Shown in pieces: positions 1-13,236 of a stretch of 64,000 nucleotides of DNA (positions are counted from its first letter, which is position 1; each line of letters starts with the position of its first letter). A program made the translations under genes and the position numbers. The DNA is from Ascaris suum (lineage: Eukaryota; Nematoda; Chromadorea; Rhabditida; Ascarididae), in contig CM024183.1 of assembly GCA_013433145.1 (NCBI GenBank), positions 1,009,501 to 1,073,500 on the forward strand, read 5' to 3'. Under the pieces are notes generated by a model, which was given only the letters and a program-made list of their open reading frames with translations, searched no databases and had not been told where the DNA came from.

Positions 1-3000
1 GTGATCAATCCTGAGCACCACAAAGCACGGCAAATATCATTCATTATAGCTTCAAAAAATTTCCACCTCTTGTGCTCATTTTTCGCAGATCAATGGCAAT
101 CTAACAATTTCTTTGAAAATATTTAATTGCCGAATATCAACGATTTTAAATGATAGGAAAATAATATCCGCCTAAGTTTAAAGAGGATTCAAGATGACAT
201 TGATATTAATCGAGTGCTTCCGAGAAGCTTTGTTTTTATTTTTTTGTTTGTTTTTTTGGTTTTTTCCACGTCTGATGAGATGATTTTTCGAAATCATCAA
301 AGATCACTTTAACAGGCGAACACGTTTAGATATCGTTAAGACATAGTTGTTTGCACCATAGGTTGTTTTGCAGATGACAACGCCTTATTATTAACTCGAT
401 TTGCATCGAAAATTCATCGTTAGATTCGTCGGCTCGAATTTGTTTAATTCATAGTCCGGAAGTCTTTAAATTTCGTTCAATCTTTAAAGTATGGACAGAG
501 GAGGGAGGTGGAAGAGGGGTAGGGGAGTGAGCGGGGGGTTATGGAGGGGAGGCGGAGGGTAGGTGCCTAGAACTGTGTAAATGTTATTGAGGGATCATAA
601 CTTCCGTTCAGAAAAAAATATTATTTTCATTTCTTGAGAGATTCCGCTGCCTTTCATGTCTGATCCCCCACTTCTCCCTTCATGTTCGGCTCCTTTTGCT
701 TCTTTTCTATTACAATGAATTATACGAAAGAGGGAATTAATTCCACTATGCTGAATAAAATTTGAATATTCATCATGCATGAACTTATGATTAATGTGTA
801 ATGTTATGGTGGTTGGCGGAAAAATTTGCATATTGCATAATGCAAAATGCCTATCTATATGCGTGAATGCTTTTGATAAATATTCCCGATGGATTTTGCT
901 GAGATGAATTCGAAACGCTAATTGATGATGTATGAGAGTGGGCAGTGGAGCGCAAAGTGACCAATAACCAAGCGGTTGAATAAATTTTCCCCTAATCGAA
1001 GCACACTATGAGGCATCACCATAGAATTTATCTTTGTCGTTTTCATTGCTCTCTTGCTGTGAGTTCAAGTGGTCAACCCTTTGCACGTCATTTGCCCTAT
1101 TCGACCACAGAATCTTTGTCTTTAATTCCGATTAAAGTGTATTATTTAACTTGTTGAGCATAAGTTGGAAACTTTGTTATGGAACTAATGTAGTTATTGA
1201 TTGTAGTTGGGTATTAGTGGGGAAATATGCACTAAAATATGATGCAGAATATCAGCATGGCAGTTCTCCCCCCCCCCCCCCCCACCTTACCTCCACGCCT
1301 CACCTCTCTTTCCATTCTTGTTCGATATCGACAATATATCGACACTGTCTTATTATCAACAACTTTGTCTATCGACCAATGAAGACCCCTTTTCTTTTCC
1401 CTCATTCATCCCCCCCCCCCCCCGCCCCTTCGTTGATTCTATAAGGGTCTCATGTCTTAGTTTGCAGCACCTTCGAATTACTCTTACAATAGCTTTAAAA
1501 GTAATGTTGTCCGTGTCAAATGTTTCCTAGACGTGAAAGTGAGGTGAATGGGGGGGGGGGGGGGTAGGAAGGGGTAGAATGCATGGGAGGGGGATATTTC
1601 AGCGGTGACTTTCTTTTTTTCCCGCCCTTCAAATGTTTTCATTTATTATTATGCCCAATTTAACTGCTTTCCTGTTTTATTGTGCAGTCTCTGCGGTAGA
1701 TCGTTTTTTTTTCTGAGGAGAAAAAATTGCAATGAGATAATACGAATCTGTGGATTATATATACTGTTTTTGTTGTCCATTGTTTTCTTTAAAATCTTGC
1801 GGCCATAATTGCTTATCTATATCATCGTATCGTTACCAATTTTGATCAGTCGATTGATGAACTTTATTGATTTTTTCAGTTCATTTATGCAAAAGTTTAT
1901 CGGTTTCATTTTCTCGTTTATTAACTTTTTTCATCCATAAATCATTTATTGCCTGTAGCCGTGCATTTTTTTTTCTGCTTGTTTTTTATTCATTAAAATG
2001 TTGAGTTTATTTTTGCACTCTCTATGAAAATTTTCTTTAAGTTTTTAGAAGATTTTAGGTTATTTTCAAAAAATGCGTCGTGATTTTTATATTACAATGT
2101 CAAAAATTGATAGGTTAGCACGGACAAAAGCGCCTCATCGAATTTTTCGCCACCGAAATTTCGTTGTTGGTTGGTTTTTACTGCAGAGCGATTTTTTTTT
2201 CGCACATATTTGTGGGCAAAAGTATTTGATGATTATAGAGAGAGGTAGAAGAGAACTAGACAGAGAGGTAGAAGGGAAATGCAGGGAGAGAGAGTTTCTA
2301 CCATGATGTTGATATGCCGTTTCCGCAACTTTCTTCTGGCGTCTTTTTTTTTCCCGAGAGTGCCGATCTAATTGCTGTGCACTTATTACGAATGTCACTT
2401 TCTTGCTTCAAAGAGTCGTACACGTTTCCTGTCAACCGCATTGACGATGTTCGCTGAAAGCACATTTAGAGTCTTTTTTTCTCTCTCAAAAATCCTAAGA
2501 AATTGACCGACTTTTTGAATTTACTATGAAAACTCTATCTTTATGCCCCTCTCTATCCCTTCGGTTACCCTTTATATCTAAGAGGAATACGTCCCAGTGT
2601 TTGTAGATAGCCTGTTACGATGTCCCCAAATTTTTCGACGGGATATAGTGCTACAAGAACTGTTTTGTTTTATGATATACAGTTTACGTTGAAGTTGTTG
2701 CGGAAGTGACGCTCTGGCCGTTTGTTCCTTACGGTAAAAAAAAAACATTCACCCTTAACGTAGGCGATATTCGGCGGACGAATGGCGTAATCTGGTACAT
2801 TGACCATCTCTAGATTGATCAGGTGGCAGTGACCAACGGTGCCTTGCATCCCATAATTTCGTGTTTTCGTGGGGTAGGCAGAGAGAAAGGGGAATGCTTG
2901 GGCATTGATCGTATACGGTTGATGGTAGTACTAGTTAGTACTCCAAAATATTGTTAGAACAATGACTTCATACCCCCCAAAAATAGCCCAAAATATTCCA

Positions 3001-3406
3001 AAAATAGTGATACAATAGCGGTTTTATACCATAGAGGTAGATCGAAACGCCCCAAAAAAACAGTGGTACAACTAAGGTGATTCATAATTGTTAACCATTC
3101 ATTCCTGTGACAAAGTAAGGATAGTGAAACGCAACTGATTTTTGTTATTGTATCAGCACACTTAGATATCAGAGCGTTTTAATTTTTCTCGTAGCGATAT
3201 TCTGACGGCATTTTTATTTTAATTTCCACCTTAAAAAGTTGTATTTTTTAGCAGTTAGTTATCTCATTCAGCAATAATTGGTTACCTCAATGAAGTATTC
3301 TCCCTAATCCCGTTATATTGGTGGTAGGTTTTTCATTGTTTTAGATATAGCTAATGGAAGGAATGTTTTCCATAGTAAAATTGTCACTTGGTATAGAGAA
3401 TGGATC

Positions 3407-3432
3407 GGGGGGGGGGGGGGGGGGGGGGGGGG
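3407..3432. repeat. 26-base poly-G tract, longest of 12 in the window
   Basis: An uninterrupted run of 26 G. Eleven other G or C runs of 13-18 bases occur at 1268-1283 (C), 1410-1423 (C), 1550-1564 (G), 4167-4184 (C), 8240-8253 (G), 10135-10152 (G), 11600-11613 (G), 14166-14178 (G), 16031-16046 (C), 17677-17690 (G) and 28496-28511 (G). None of this length occurs after 28.6 kb. Confidence 0.95.
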
Positions 3433-6400
3433 ATGGGGATTGGAGAGAATGGCGGTAGGGTCGTCTCTCTAAGCGAAATTGCCTGATAAATATCCCTGCG
3501 ATTGGTTAGAGACTTCATGCTTAACTTAATTGCTTGATGGGGGCAGATATATTTTTGCTATCAGATCACATCTGAAATCGAGCAACACGACATATTCGTT
3601 TATCGTGGTCGATCTTGATGATCAGTCAGTATTCACGGTGGGAGGTCTAACGGCATTAGATATTCGGTAATCCAAGTTGAGCGTATTTCATAACGATCAG
3701 AGGATCAGAAAACCCTTCGCAAATCGCCGGACGCTTAGCCATGGTAGTTTCAGTTTCTTGTCCTACCGGATTAGGCTTGAAATTGAATCAGTGGCTAACG
3801 ATCATTTTCATTTGAGGAATAGCTAAGTGTTTAATTATTTCCTATGAGTAATTTAGGTTTAAATTCGAGTTCTTTCCAAGTTTTACATTACAATTTTTGA
3901 GACTTTTTTTTTGCTATTTGCATTTACAGCATTGAAATTGAGGAATATTCCAAAGTCAAAAAAAAAATATTTGAAACATATATCTCCCATTGTTTTATTT
4001 TGTTTAAATTTGTGCCCTATTAAATTTCAAAAAAAAAAAAAAATTCGATATAAGGTTCATGGAAATTTTGAGCGGAATATTTTTGTGAATTCAAAATATT
4101 TATATGTGTTCTTTCGCAATTATTTTTATAGCATCAATTTCAGTTCTTTGTACCCTCCACCCCTTTCCCCCCCCCCCCCCCCCCACTTCTCCCTCTCGAT
4201 ATCTATTTTCTGCTGTCCATTTGATTTTGCCTTCTTATATCTCATAGACAGATGCTAAATGAGTATGTGCAACGAATTTTAATATAGGGAAGAATAGGAT
4301 TGCTTTAAATAAGAGTCGTTAATGTGTTGGACGTTTAAATAAAGAAAGAGAAAAGGGAATTCAGTGATGATCTAATAAATCGGCTTTTGCATTGAATATT
4401 TTCTTGTGTATATTTTAGTGATTGCAATTAGATGCAATAAACCAATACACATTCTTTATGTGTTGTTTTCTTTTGGCTGAAGTGAATTGCAATTGCATTA
4501 TTGCAATTTTCGTTTTTGAAGAAATTTTATGCTAACTTTGCAAAAAAAAAAAAAAAAAAAAACATTCACCTAACTATAGAAATATTGAAATATAATTCTC
4601 GGTTTTTTTTAAATCTTTGATTTCGTATTATTTATTACTTCAATATTTCAGTGTTTATTGAACGAATTAGGAGCAATTTAAATATTATGCATAGAAAATG
4701 ATATAATAATATAGTTTTGATGTAGAAAAAAAAAGTAAATTGAATTTTAAATAAAATTAAAGAGGAATAATTTTTTAAATGGTTCGCTATGAGGATTTAA
4801 AAAAAAAAATTGAATTGCATTTTTGTTGTGCAATTAAGAAAATTTTGCATTCTTTTATGATGAAATGCAATATTCTCAACGAATAAAATTGCATTATGAG
4901 GAAATATTATAAAATTTAGAGATAATTTGAATATTATTAATGCAATATTTAACAATACGAAATGAATGCCAATATTCGTTGTGAGTTATTTTTAATCTTT
5001 TATGTTGCTATGATCAGTTTTCTATTGGCATCAGCAATGCAATAGTATTTATCGCTTGACGCATTTAAGGATATAATCAATGAAATTATGCTAATATTTG
5101 CATAAAATTTGATTATTTCTATTTTTTCTCTTTCTCTTCTCTCTCTCTCTCTCTCCCTCTTTCGCTTCCTGTTTTGTTGCCAGCCGCTTTCCTTTAATGG
5201 AGGGAGGGAGGGAAGTTGTCGGCGTTTAGTTGTGGTTGTTTGAATTGGTCGAACAATTGTGTGCGTATGTGCAAAGAATGGCGCTGAATTATTGAAGCTT
5301 GACTGCAGCTGTCAGCAGTGCTTTACTTCTGCTTGGCTCCGATGAGTTGTCCCATTTATGGATGTAGGCCGCAGCCGTGTCACGAGATGTGGCCGTGATG
5401 TTGTTGTAGCCCGGTGCGGCACCAATTTTTACGCACTTCCTGCCATATTAATTCTCTCTTCTCCTCTCGTCGATTCAAAAATATTTTTCGCCGAAATTTG
5501 CTTGCATCATTTTAAAATTGATTTGCATAAAACTTTTTTTTTGATTTGCATAAAAAGTTTTTTATTTCTGGCAGAAGAATTCCAATTCCACAGTCATTTC
5601 TGAGCGGAAATTCTGCGAAATTGTTTCCCACTAATCAATGACAATATTATTAAGAATGGATATCGCTGTTCTCTGCTTCACTTTATTTATCTTTACTATT
5701 CCGATTGGATTGGTCTATTCTATCGGAAGTGCTGAGTGCTTTCATTGATCTATTTACGTAATCGATTGATCGATTGGAAATTCGCTAAAAAATTGTTGCT
5801 AGCGATCGGTCAGTGCGATTAATTCTTAACCGATGACATATTATGAGCGTCTTGTAAGACACTTAATTGCTCATCATGTGTAAGTGTTCTTTTATCTTAT
5901 ATTAATTTCGGCGTGGCCGTCACATTAGATATTATTTTGTGACGAAAGTTTCCACGAGCTTTTGATGTTTTTTTTTTTATCGATGATTATATTGGAAAAA
6001 CTTTTGAAGATTCATTAAAAGAGGGTAGATAATGGTATATAAGGATAGATAGTCGTATGAAAATTTTTGAAAAGATTTTTCAGTGGAATTTATCTTTTTT
6101 TTTTCACGCCTGTTGGAGACAAGTGCATTTACGATGAAATTGTTTATGTTTTTTTTAAGCTCGTATGATATAATCTTATCTTCAATTTATTAGTAGTTTA
6201 TAACTTGTGCAATTGAATTCTATTATATCGGAAGTTTCGCAGAAAAAAAAAACTGAATTTTTTTTTAGGAAAATGGAAAATATATAGATTTCATATAGGT
6301 CAATAGGTCAATAGGAGTAGCGTTGCATACAGCATAAGACGTTTTGCGCACTTTCGTTATTACTATTATTATTATTATGTATGTCGCTTATCGCGGCAAT

Positions 6401-6533
6401 GGATCAAACTTTCATATTCGTTTGGCAGCCGAAATCTCTGATAGAGTGAATGTTAGTAAGTTTTAAGTGGTAAATTAGGTGCATTTTATAAAATTGCTTT
6501 ATAATAAAAATATATATAATATTTTTCAATTCT

Positions 6534-6676
6534 GCATTAATGTATTGGTCACTCACCAATATTTCCTCTCCACTACTACATTCTATGAAAATGCTCGATA
6601 GTGTAAATGTTTGTAGCGTGTTTCAATTTTTTCATTAATGTTTTGGTCACTCACCGATATTTCTTGTCCACTACTG
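6534..6676. repeat. Diverged direct duplication, about 44-base unit
   Basis: A segment beginning CATTAATGTATTGGTCACTC at about 6534 recurs at about 6632 as CATTAATGTTTTGGTCACTC. In both copies it is followed by a similar stretch ending CCACTACT. The copies are about 98 bases apart. No function is evident. Confidence 0.6.
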
Positions 6677-9600
6677 TATCGATAGAGTTGGTTACGGTGA
6701 TTTATTTTTTACATTTTATTCGCTATAAGTATTGCCGCGTTATTTATTCGTAGCCTTCTGTCGTTGTTCATTTATCTCATCATGGTTTGGTCAGTAGCGG
6801 ATGACCTCTTTGAAGTGACCAGCTCTCGACCATATGCATGTGGCGATCTGCTTACCATCAATGACTATTCTTTACCTCTCATTTTCTTGTTATCTTTTTA
6901 TGTTGTTGTGTCGGTTCCTCTTCGTTCTTCGATGATACTTGCAAGTTGAATCACTTTTCGAGTAGAGATCACAAAGAAATCGCCGAAACCTTTTAATGAT
7001 CTCTGCTTGAGGTGTTGTATGTTTGATGCGTTGTTTAAGCAACGTTTCTAGCACATTTTAATGTGAATTACTTTATTCGCATATGGGAAAATAGAGATTA
7101 TCGTCCGCTTTATATTTTAAAATTGCTCCATTCGAGATGAATTATTTGAATAGTTAAGAAATATAGATGCGATATTAATGCTCTTAATATTAATTATGGA
7201 GATTATTGAAATTTCATTGGCAATTTGTTGGATTTTTTTTTGGTTTGAATAAATTTTTTAAATTTTTATCATTTTCGAGATTTTTGTTCTTCTAAATTTT
7301 CCGTCACTTTATTGAAATCATTATCAAATCTTTTCTCGACTGATTTTTCTTTTCTTTTTTTTTCTTTTCATTCTCTTTTTTGTATTTTTGAAATAATTTT
7401 TTTCATTATGAATTATTCCTTATTTCTTTATTTAAGTTTTTTTTTTATTTAAGTTTTTCTATTGTTTATTTAAGTTTATTTAAGGGGAGCTAATAATTGC
7501 AATAGAAGAATAATAGACATTGGAAAGGATATTTAGGATTATATATTACACTTAAATTGTAATAAATAGTTGCTTTTTGAATTGTGTTTGGTAGATATTC
7601 AGCCAGTATTGTAAATAATAAAGTGGATTATAAAATATTTTTATATTTAAGTTACCTTTTTTTTTGTTTTACTTGGACTGAAATGATAACGGAAATGGAA
7701 AATATGGACTAATCGAACAACTCTGGCCAAATAATTTCTAGGCCAACTCGGAACACTTTGTAGAAAGAAAGAGTTCGTGTAGAGTTAGAGAAGAAATTTA
7801 CGAAGTTAATATAGGATCGGCATTTTCGATAGGTTTTCGATTTCCAAATATCATTGGAAAATTAATTGTGAATAAGCAAATATATGCAGCAAATATGTAT
7901 CATTCATATGAGAAAAAAAAAATTCGTTTTATTTTTTATTTTTTTATTCACGAAATTAACTTTTAAAATATTCTTATGTAAAAATATTTTCAATACTTTT
8001 TTTTCGTGTGTTTATTTTTTCAACGTTCACTTAATCTCATCTAAGTCGTTTCGATAATAGAGAACTCTCTCTTTTTTTTGTTTATTTGATTTATCCGTTT
8101 TTGTTCGCATTATTGGCGTTGCGCTTTATGGATTACGTTTGCAGTGTTCAACATGAAATAGCCGAAATGAAAAATCGTCAAGCAATTACTTGAGATATGG
8201 GACGGATACTTTATGAGGTGTTAAAATGGTCGATGAAAAGGGGGGGGGGGGGGAGGGGGAATTTCTATTTTTAGCCCAAAATTAATCCTCTCAGGTATAT
8301 GATTGCGTCTCGGGATACGTTGCTTATATGGTAGATAGAAACACTCTCGTCGAAATGACCCCGTGAAGTTTTTAATATTACGTCGAGTATATGTTGACTC
8401 TTGCTGAGGGGTCAGGTTCGTATGAAGGAGTTCGCTCACTTCCCGCACCTATGATGTAACTTTATTTGTTGTGCGTTGGAGTTGTTGTGTCAATGACCAC
8501 GGGTGTCTATTGTTTCACAAACACTCATTCATGGGAACATATGTATACTTCTATATTCTAAGTATTTTCTTCATTTTTAAATGTAGATTTGATCGCATTT
8601 TTAAATAAGTTTTTAATTTTTATCGTTTTTTTTTTTGAAAGTTTTGTAAATACGAGTTTTTTTTTTCTAAGTGATAGTTTTTTTTTTGCGGTCATGATGG
8701 GTAATTTCCGCGTAGAGTGAGATAATATGCAAATTTTTTAACATTTATTTCAAAAAATGAATTATTTCGCGAGAATTTAAAATAATTGATTCGTTGAAAT
8801 TTCAATATTTGGAGTATTCTTGAAAATTTTCAAAAATTATCTCATTTGTCAATAGATGTTCAGATTGTTAAATATATTTTCTATTATGCAACGAAAATAA
8901 CGACTTTATTGATTGAATAAAATTATAGTCGTTTTTTAATCAAAGGAGAAAATTTTTTACGAAGTTATGTGAGCGTACTTTTGTTTCTTTTTTTTTTTGG
9001 ATAGGTAATATTTAATCACCTCTATAGATCTATTTTCCTTTCCGTTCTTTTCTTCATTTATTCGCTATTTTCTTATTCAATTTTGCGAAGTGCAAAAATT
9101 TTTCAAAATTATTCCAAGAAGCATTCTTCATTCATTCAAAAAAAAAAATAAATAAATAAATAAAAAATAAAAATTCGCGATTATATCATATAATTCCATT
9201 GAATAGAATCGACGAGAGTCGCTATTTTTTCGCCCTTTGTTGTTTCGTTAGCGTTTTGATGAAGCAAACGTAATGAAATTTCGCTCTAATTGATTCAAGA
9301 TTCGTGGTGCTCATAAAGTAAAATATGTGCCCTGCAGCAATACGATTCACCATCGCGCAATTTTATTTCATTTTGCTCTCTTTTGTCGATGAGTTTTGTC
9401 CTATTCATCCAACTTATCTTTTTTTTTCTTGCTCAAAATTTAGTTTTTTTTTCTAATTTTCTCTACATTTAGGTATAGCTGTTTGCATACATAATTTTGA
9501 AATTAATAAATAGATTTGGCGAGAACATCCATTATTCGTAGAATCTAAAAAAAGGATTGAAATCGATCTTCCATGTACAACTAACAAGAATAATATTCTG

Positions 9601-12600
9601 TGCTTCTGCTGGTTATACCAATGTTTTTTTATCCAGGAAAAGAGGAGAGGGGCAGAAGGCAGATTTATCCGTAATTTAGTCCTCATTTATTTCCATTTTT
9701 ATTCAGTGATCACTTATAGATCCCACCCATCATTTCATCAGCCGATTTCATAATCAATGTGGTGCGTTATGGCCTTCACGGATGAATTCGGAATGCTTTG
9801 TTCATTTTTTTTTGAAGGATATGGATGGTCGACAAATCCCTCTTTATGATCTTCACTACGTTGTTTGATGTTTTTTGTCGTTCGTTTTTCCCTGTACGTT
9901 GAACGAATTGCATTCCATGAAAGTGCGGATTATAATTTCAAAGAGTGGCGGCAACTATTAGTAGAGAAATGCGAATAAATTCTCACTCAGGTTTAGCGAA
10001 ATGGAAGGGCGAGAGGGGTGTGGAAATGATGAAAGAGATGTGATTCTGAAGATAGCTGTTGGCCTATGCTATTATCACATTGTACACTCGTATCTTTTCA
10101 CTGAAGTGGTTGAAGAGGTAAGTGGGGAGGGAGCGGGGGGGGGGGGGGGGGGAGAGAGAGAGATTAAATATGGCTTTAATATTAAACAACGAGATATTTT
10201 ACAACAGTCTGATGCAATAATTGACCTGCCCAAATTAACTGAGCGGCTGTATTTTTGTGCGAGATTATTTTATAGACCGTAGTGATAAATTTTATTGTCG
10301 TTATTTTTCGAGAAATTTAATCGGCGTGAAATTCTTCGAAAACTGATGTTTATATTTAGAGGATGGGCTTATAAATGAGAAAATACGGTACGCGAATTAA
10401 ATACCTCGAGATTTTCACTTGTAAGCTATATATAAGTATATTGTTTGTGATTGATATAGTATAAAATTATTTCAATTCACTTATATATTTATTCTTAACA
10501 AAGGCTAATGAATCGATTTGTATGCGCTTGCCTATAAATTTAGTTATAATATCAAACCGGAATTAAATTCTTTGTAATTAAATTCTAGTTATTAATTCAA
10601 TTATATTTAATTGAATACGAAATTAAGCAAATATTTAACTAATCATGTAAATTATATTCAATTTATTGAATTATGATCAATTCGTTATGTTTATTCAATA
10701 ATAGAGCATTTCATAATTTTGCAATTCTTATTGCGAATACTCAGAATCAATTTCAAAAAACTATTCGGAAACATTTTAGCGGTACCAATGACCTCATCGT
10801 TTCCAACGATTAAATCCAGCTGGCACTTAATCACCATTTTTATTTCCGCTCATTTAGACTATTGGTTTTGCTTAAGAAAGGATTTTTAATTTCTTCAAAA
10901 AGATGAATTATTAATTATTCGTTGCGGCTGTCACCAATTTTTGATGCTTTAGGATATATTTGAATTTTTCTTTTTTTTTTTTGCTTAAATGACAACGAGT
11001 GACTACTATATTAAATCGCTTTCAGGCAAATATTTGCCTTATATTGTGTAGTGGCAAATGTGGGCGAAATGAAAGATGAGAATGATATTTGATTGAGTAA
11101 TAAATTGATAAAGTAATTAATTGTAATAGAAAGTTTCCGGTGCAAAATTTTATTATTAATGCTATAGTTTTTTAATGTTTTTTTTTTGAAATTTCCGGAA
11201 AAGAATTTTTTTTTTGATATTCCGGCGAATTTTTTTTTCCGGCAAAAGGGAATTTATGTGTAAATTCGTTGTGTTTATCGATGAATTTCAAATTTTCCAC
11301 GCATTACAATTTGTACTTTTAGTTGTGTTGTTGAATCGCTAAATAATTTTAAGGAATTCTTGAAGAGAGATTCTTGAACGATCTCTCTCTCTCTGTTTTT
11401 TCTCTCTCCCTTTCTTTTTCTTTCTCTCTCTTTCTCTTTCGTTCTTTCTCTCTCTGTCTCGTTCTCTAAGTTTCGTTGCACTTTAACCCTTTCATGAGAC
11501 ACTTAAATAGGCGAGTTCATCTTCACTAATTAGCAGTCGTGCATCGGAAATGTTTTGTTTCTTTGTATGGTTGTCATTCGATGAACTCCGTCGTGGTTTG
11601 GGGGGGGGGGGGGATGGGGGCATGGGGAGATTGGGAGGTGGAGGGGAGAGGGGGTGCATCTACGTGGGTGACAGCGATTCGACAATCTACTTATGCAAAT
11701 GAGCCTTTCAAGTTGAATTATAAAGTTTCTGTGAAGTTCGTTTTTGCTGCGATTTATGAAGTGACTTTTTATATGATTTACTAAGAATGGAACAGTTTTT
11801 TTTTTCATCGAATGCATCAATCAATAGTGTTAATTTTTAATAAATTCTTATTTTAATATTTATAAAAATTTGAAACGTATTATAAACTTTTTCGGGGAAA
11901 TTATTATTAAATTCAGGTCAACGAATAAGCTTTTTCCGGAAAGTTTTTCCGGAAAGGATTATTATCACATTCGCGTTAATAAAATGCATTTCGGCTATTT
12001 GCCATTTCTTCTTGTCTTTCTCTATCTCTCTTTCATCGTTCACTTTTTTTGTAGTCACAGCTTTCAACAAACACTAAACGATCTTATAAAGTAGGCAGTA
12101 TTACTGTTTATCGCTGAACTGTATATTACAACACGCTGGAAGCACACTAACGGGGAATGTTGGGGAGGGGATAAGGGACGGAGAAGTTTAGTGGACGTAT
12201 CGATTTTGGAATGTAGTCCGTTAGAGTGCATCGTGGTACTCATAAGCTGGCGTTATCGTCGTTTTTTTTGGCTTCTTTGGGAGTAATTATTTTTTATTTT
12301 CTTTTTTTTTTAAAGCATCATATAGCTCAAGTATTTTCTATAAACGCGAGACATCATATGCTCTATAGGGTTGAGGTGAGTGGAAACGTAAGAAACGTTA
12401 TCAACACTATCGCAGTTATAATATTTCTCATGTTTTTTCTTTTCTTTTCTTTTATTATTTACGCTGAGATTGTAATAAAATTCGATGGGAATAGCTTCAT
12501 TTATTCGAACATAGAATGAGCATTAAATAATTTGAATAATCTCAACGGTATGAAATAAATTCCGTGGTGTGTGAAATTTTTTTTTCCGCTTTTCTTTAAA

Positions 12601-12803
12601 GTTTTCATATTACCTTTAAGCAATTCATCTGCTAAGTTTTTATGTCAATATCCCGATGGCTTTGCCTTTAGAAATTGTCTTATGTGAGACGGAGGGTTTC
12701 TGTATCCTAAGGTGCACCCAAATCCGTCCATCAACATAGATCTAGATCCGTCTAATAAATAACAGGTATAAACCTAATAATTTAATGAATCAGATATCAG
12801 GTG

Positions 12804-12804
<1 letters not shown>

Positions 12805-12881
<77 letters not shown>
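12805..12881. repeat. (TA)n microsatellite, about 38 units
   Basis: A pure TA dinucleotide run. The Tyr-Ile peptides it yields on both strands are artefacts, not genes. Confidence 0.97.
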
Positions 12882-12883
<2 letters not shown>

Positions 12884-13158
12884 TATATGTTGGTGTATGC
12901 CCGTGTAAATGCATATGTGCAAGTAGGGTCCACTGAAGTTTGAGTTTCCTGGTAAACTTTTGAAGAGTGTACTTTGGCATAGTCGTGCCAGTGCATGTCG
13001 AGCGCTTGGGAATAGAGCTTTGCTCACTGCTAAAGGACAAGGTCCTGCCTATGAGTGTAAAAGTTCATAAAGCGTGATTTATTTATTAGTAGTTGGTTGG
13101 TTGAAGAGGGCAGCATTAATGTATAAATGCAGTTTCAATAATCGACTAATATTTGCAG

Positions 13159-13236
13159 CTTCGAAGACAGCTCATCGATTTCGAGTGGAATCTCCGAGAA
13201 TTTCGACGATATTTCCACTGACGACCTTACTGGAAG
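13159..13236 (+). CDS. unc-53: unc-53 exon 1 of those visible (internal exon)
   Basis: It follows an ATTTGCAG acceptor and enters with one base left of a codon. It reads FEDSSSISSGISENFDDIST and then DDLTG, close to the acidic Ser-rich FEDSSSLSSGISD...DDISTDDLSG stretch of UNC-53. The donor is GTTCAT. It ends in phase 2 (AG), which the next exon completes as Ser. Confidence 0.88.

Larger units (their letters stand above)
1..13158. other. AT-rich non-coding region, probably unc-53 introns or 5' flank
   Basis: I found no exon that I can support here. Open frames are short, of low complexity and without good splice signals. The region holds C or G homopolymers (1268-1283, 1410-1423, 1550-1564, 3407-3432, 4167-4184, 8240-8253, 10135-10152, 11600-11613), a CT microsatellite near 5135-5160, a pyrimidine-rich stretch at about 11380-11465 and a TA array at 12805-12881. 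A GC-richer patch at about 5200-5430 could be promoter or untranslated sequence, but nothing proves it. The first supported unc-53 exon starts in mid-codon at 13159, so at least one earlier exon must lie somewhere upstream. Confidence 0.5.

Noticed and set aside
11275..11820. Glu/Arg-rich and Pro-rich open frames on the - strand
   Set aside because: They translate a CT-rich stretch and a G tract and are low complexity only.
12790..13040. Tyr-Ile repeat proteins on the - strand
   Set aside because: They are translations of the TA microsatellite in several frames; the same holds at 45.4, 52.6-52.9 and 57.7-57.9 kb.
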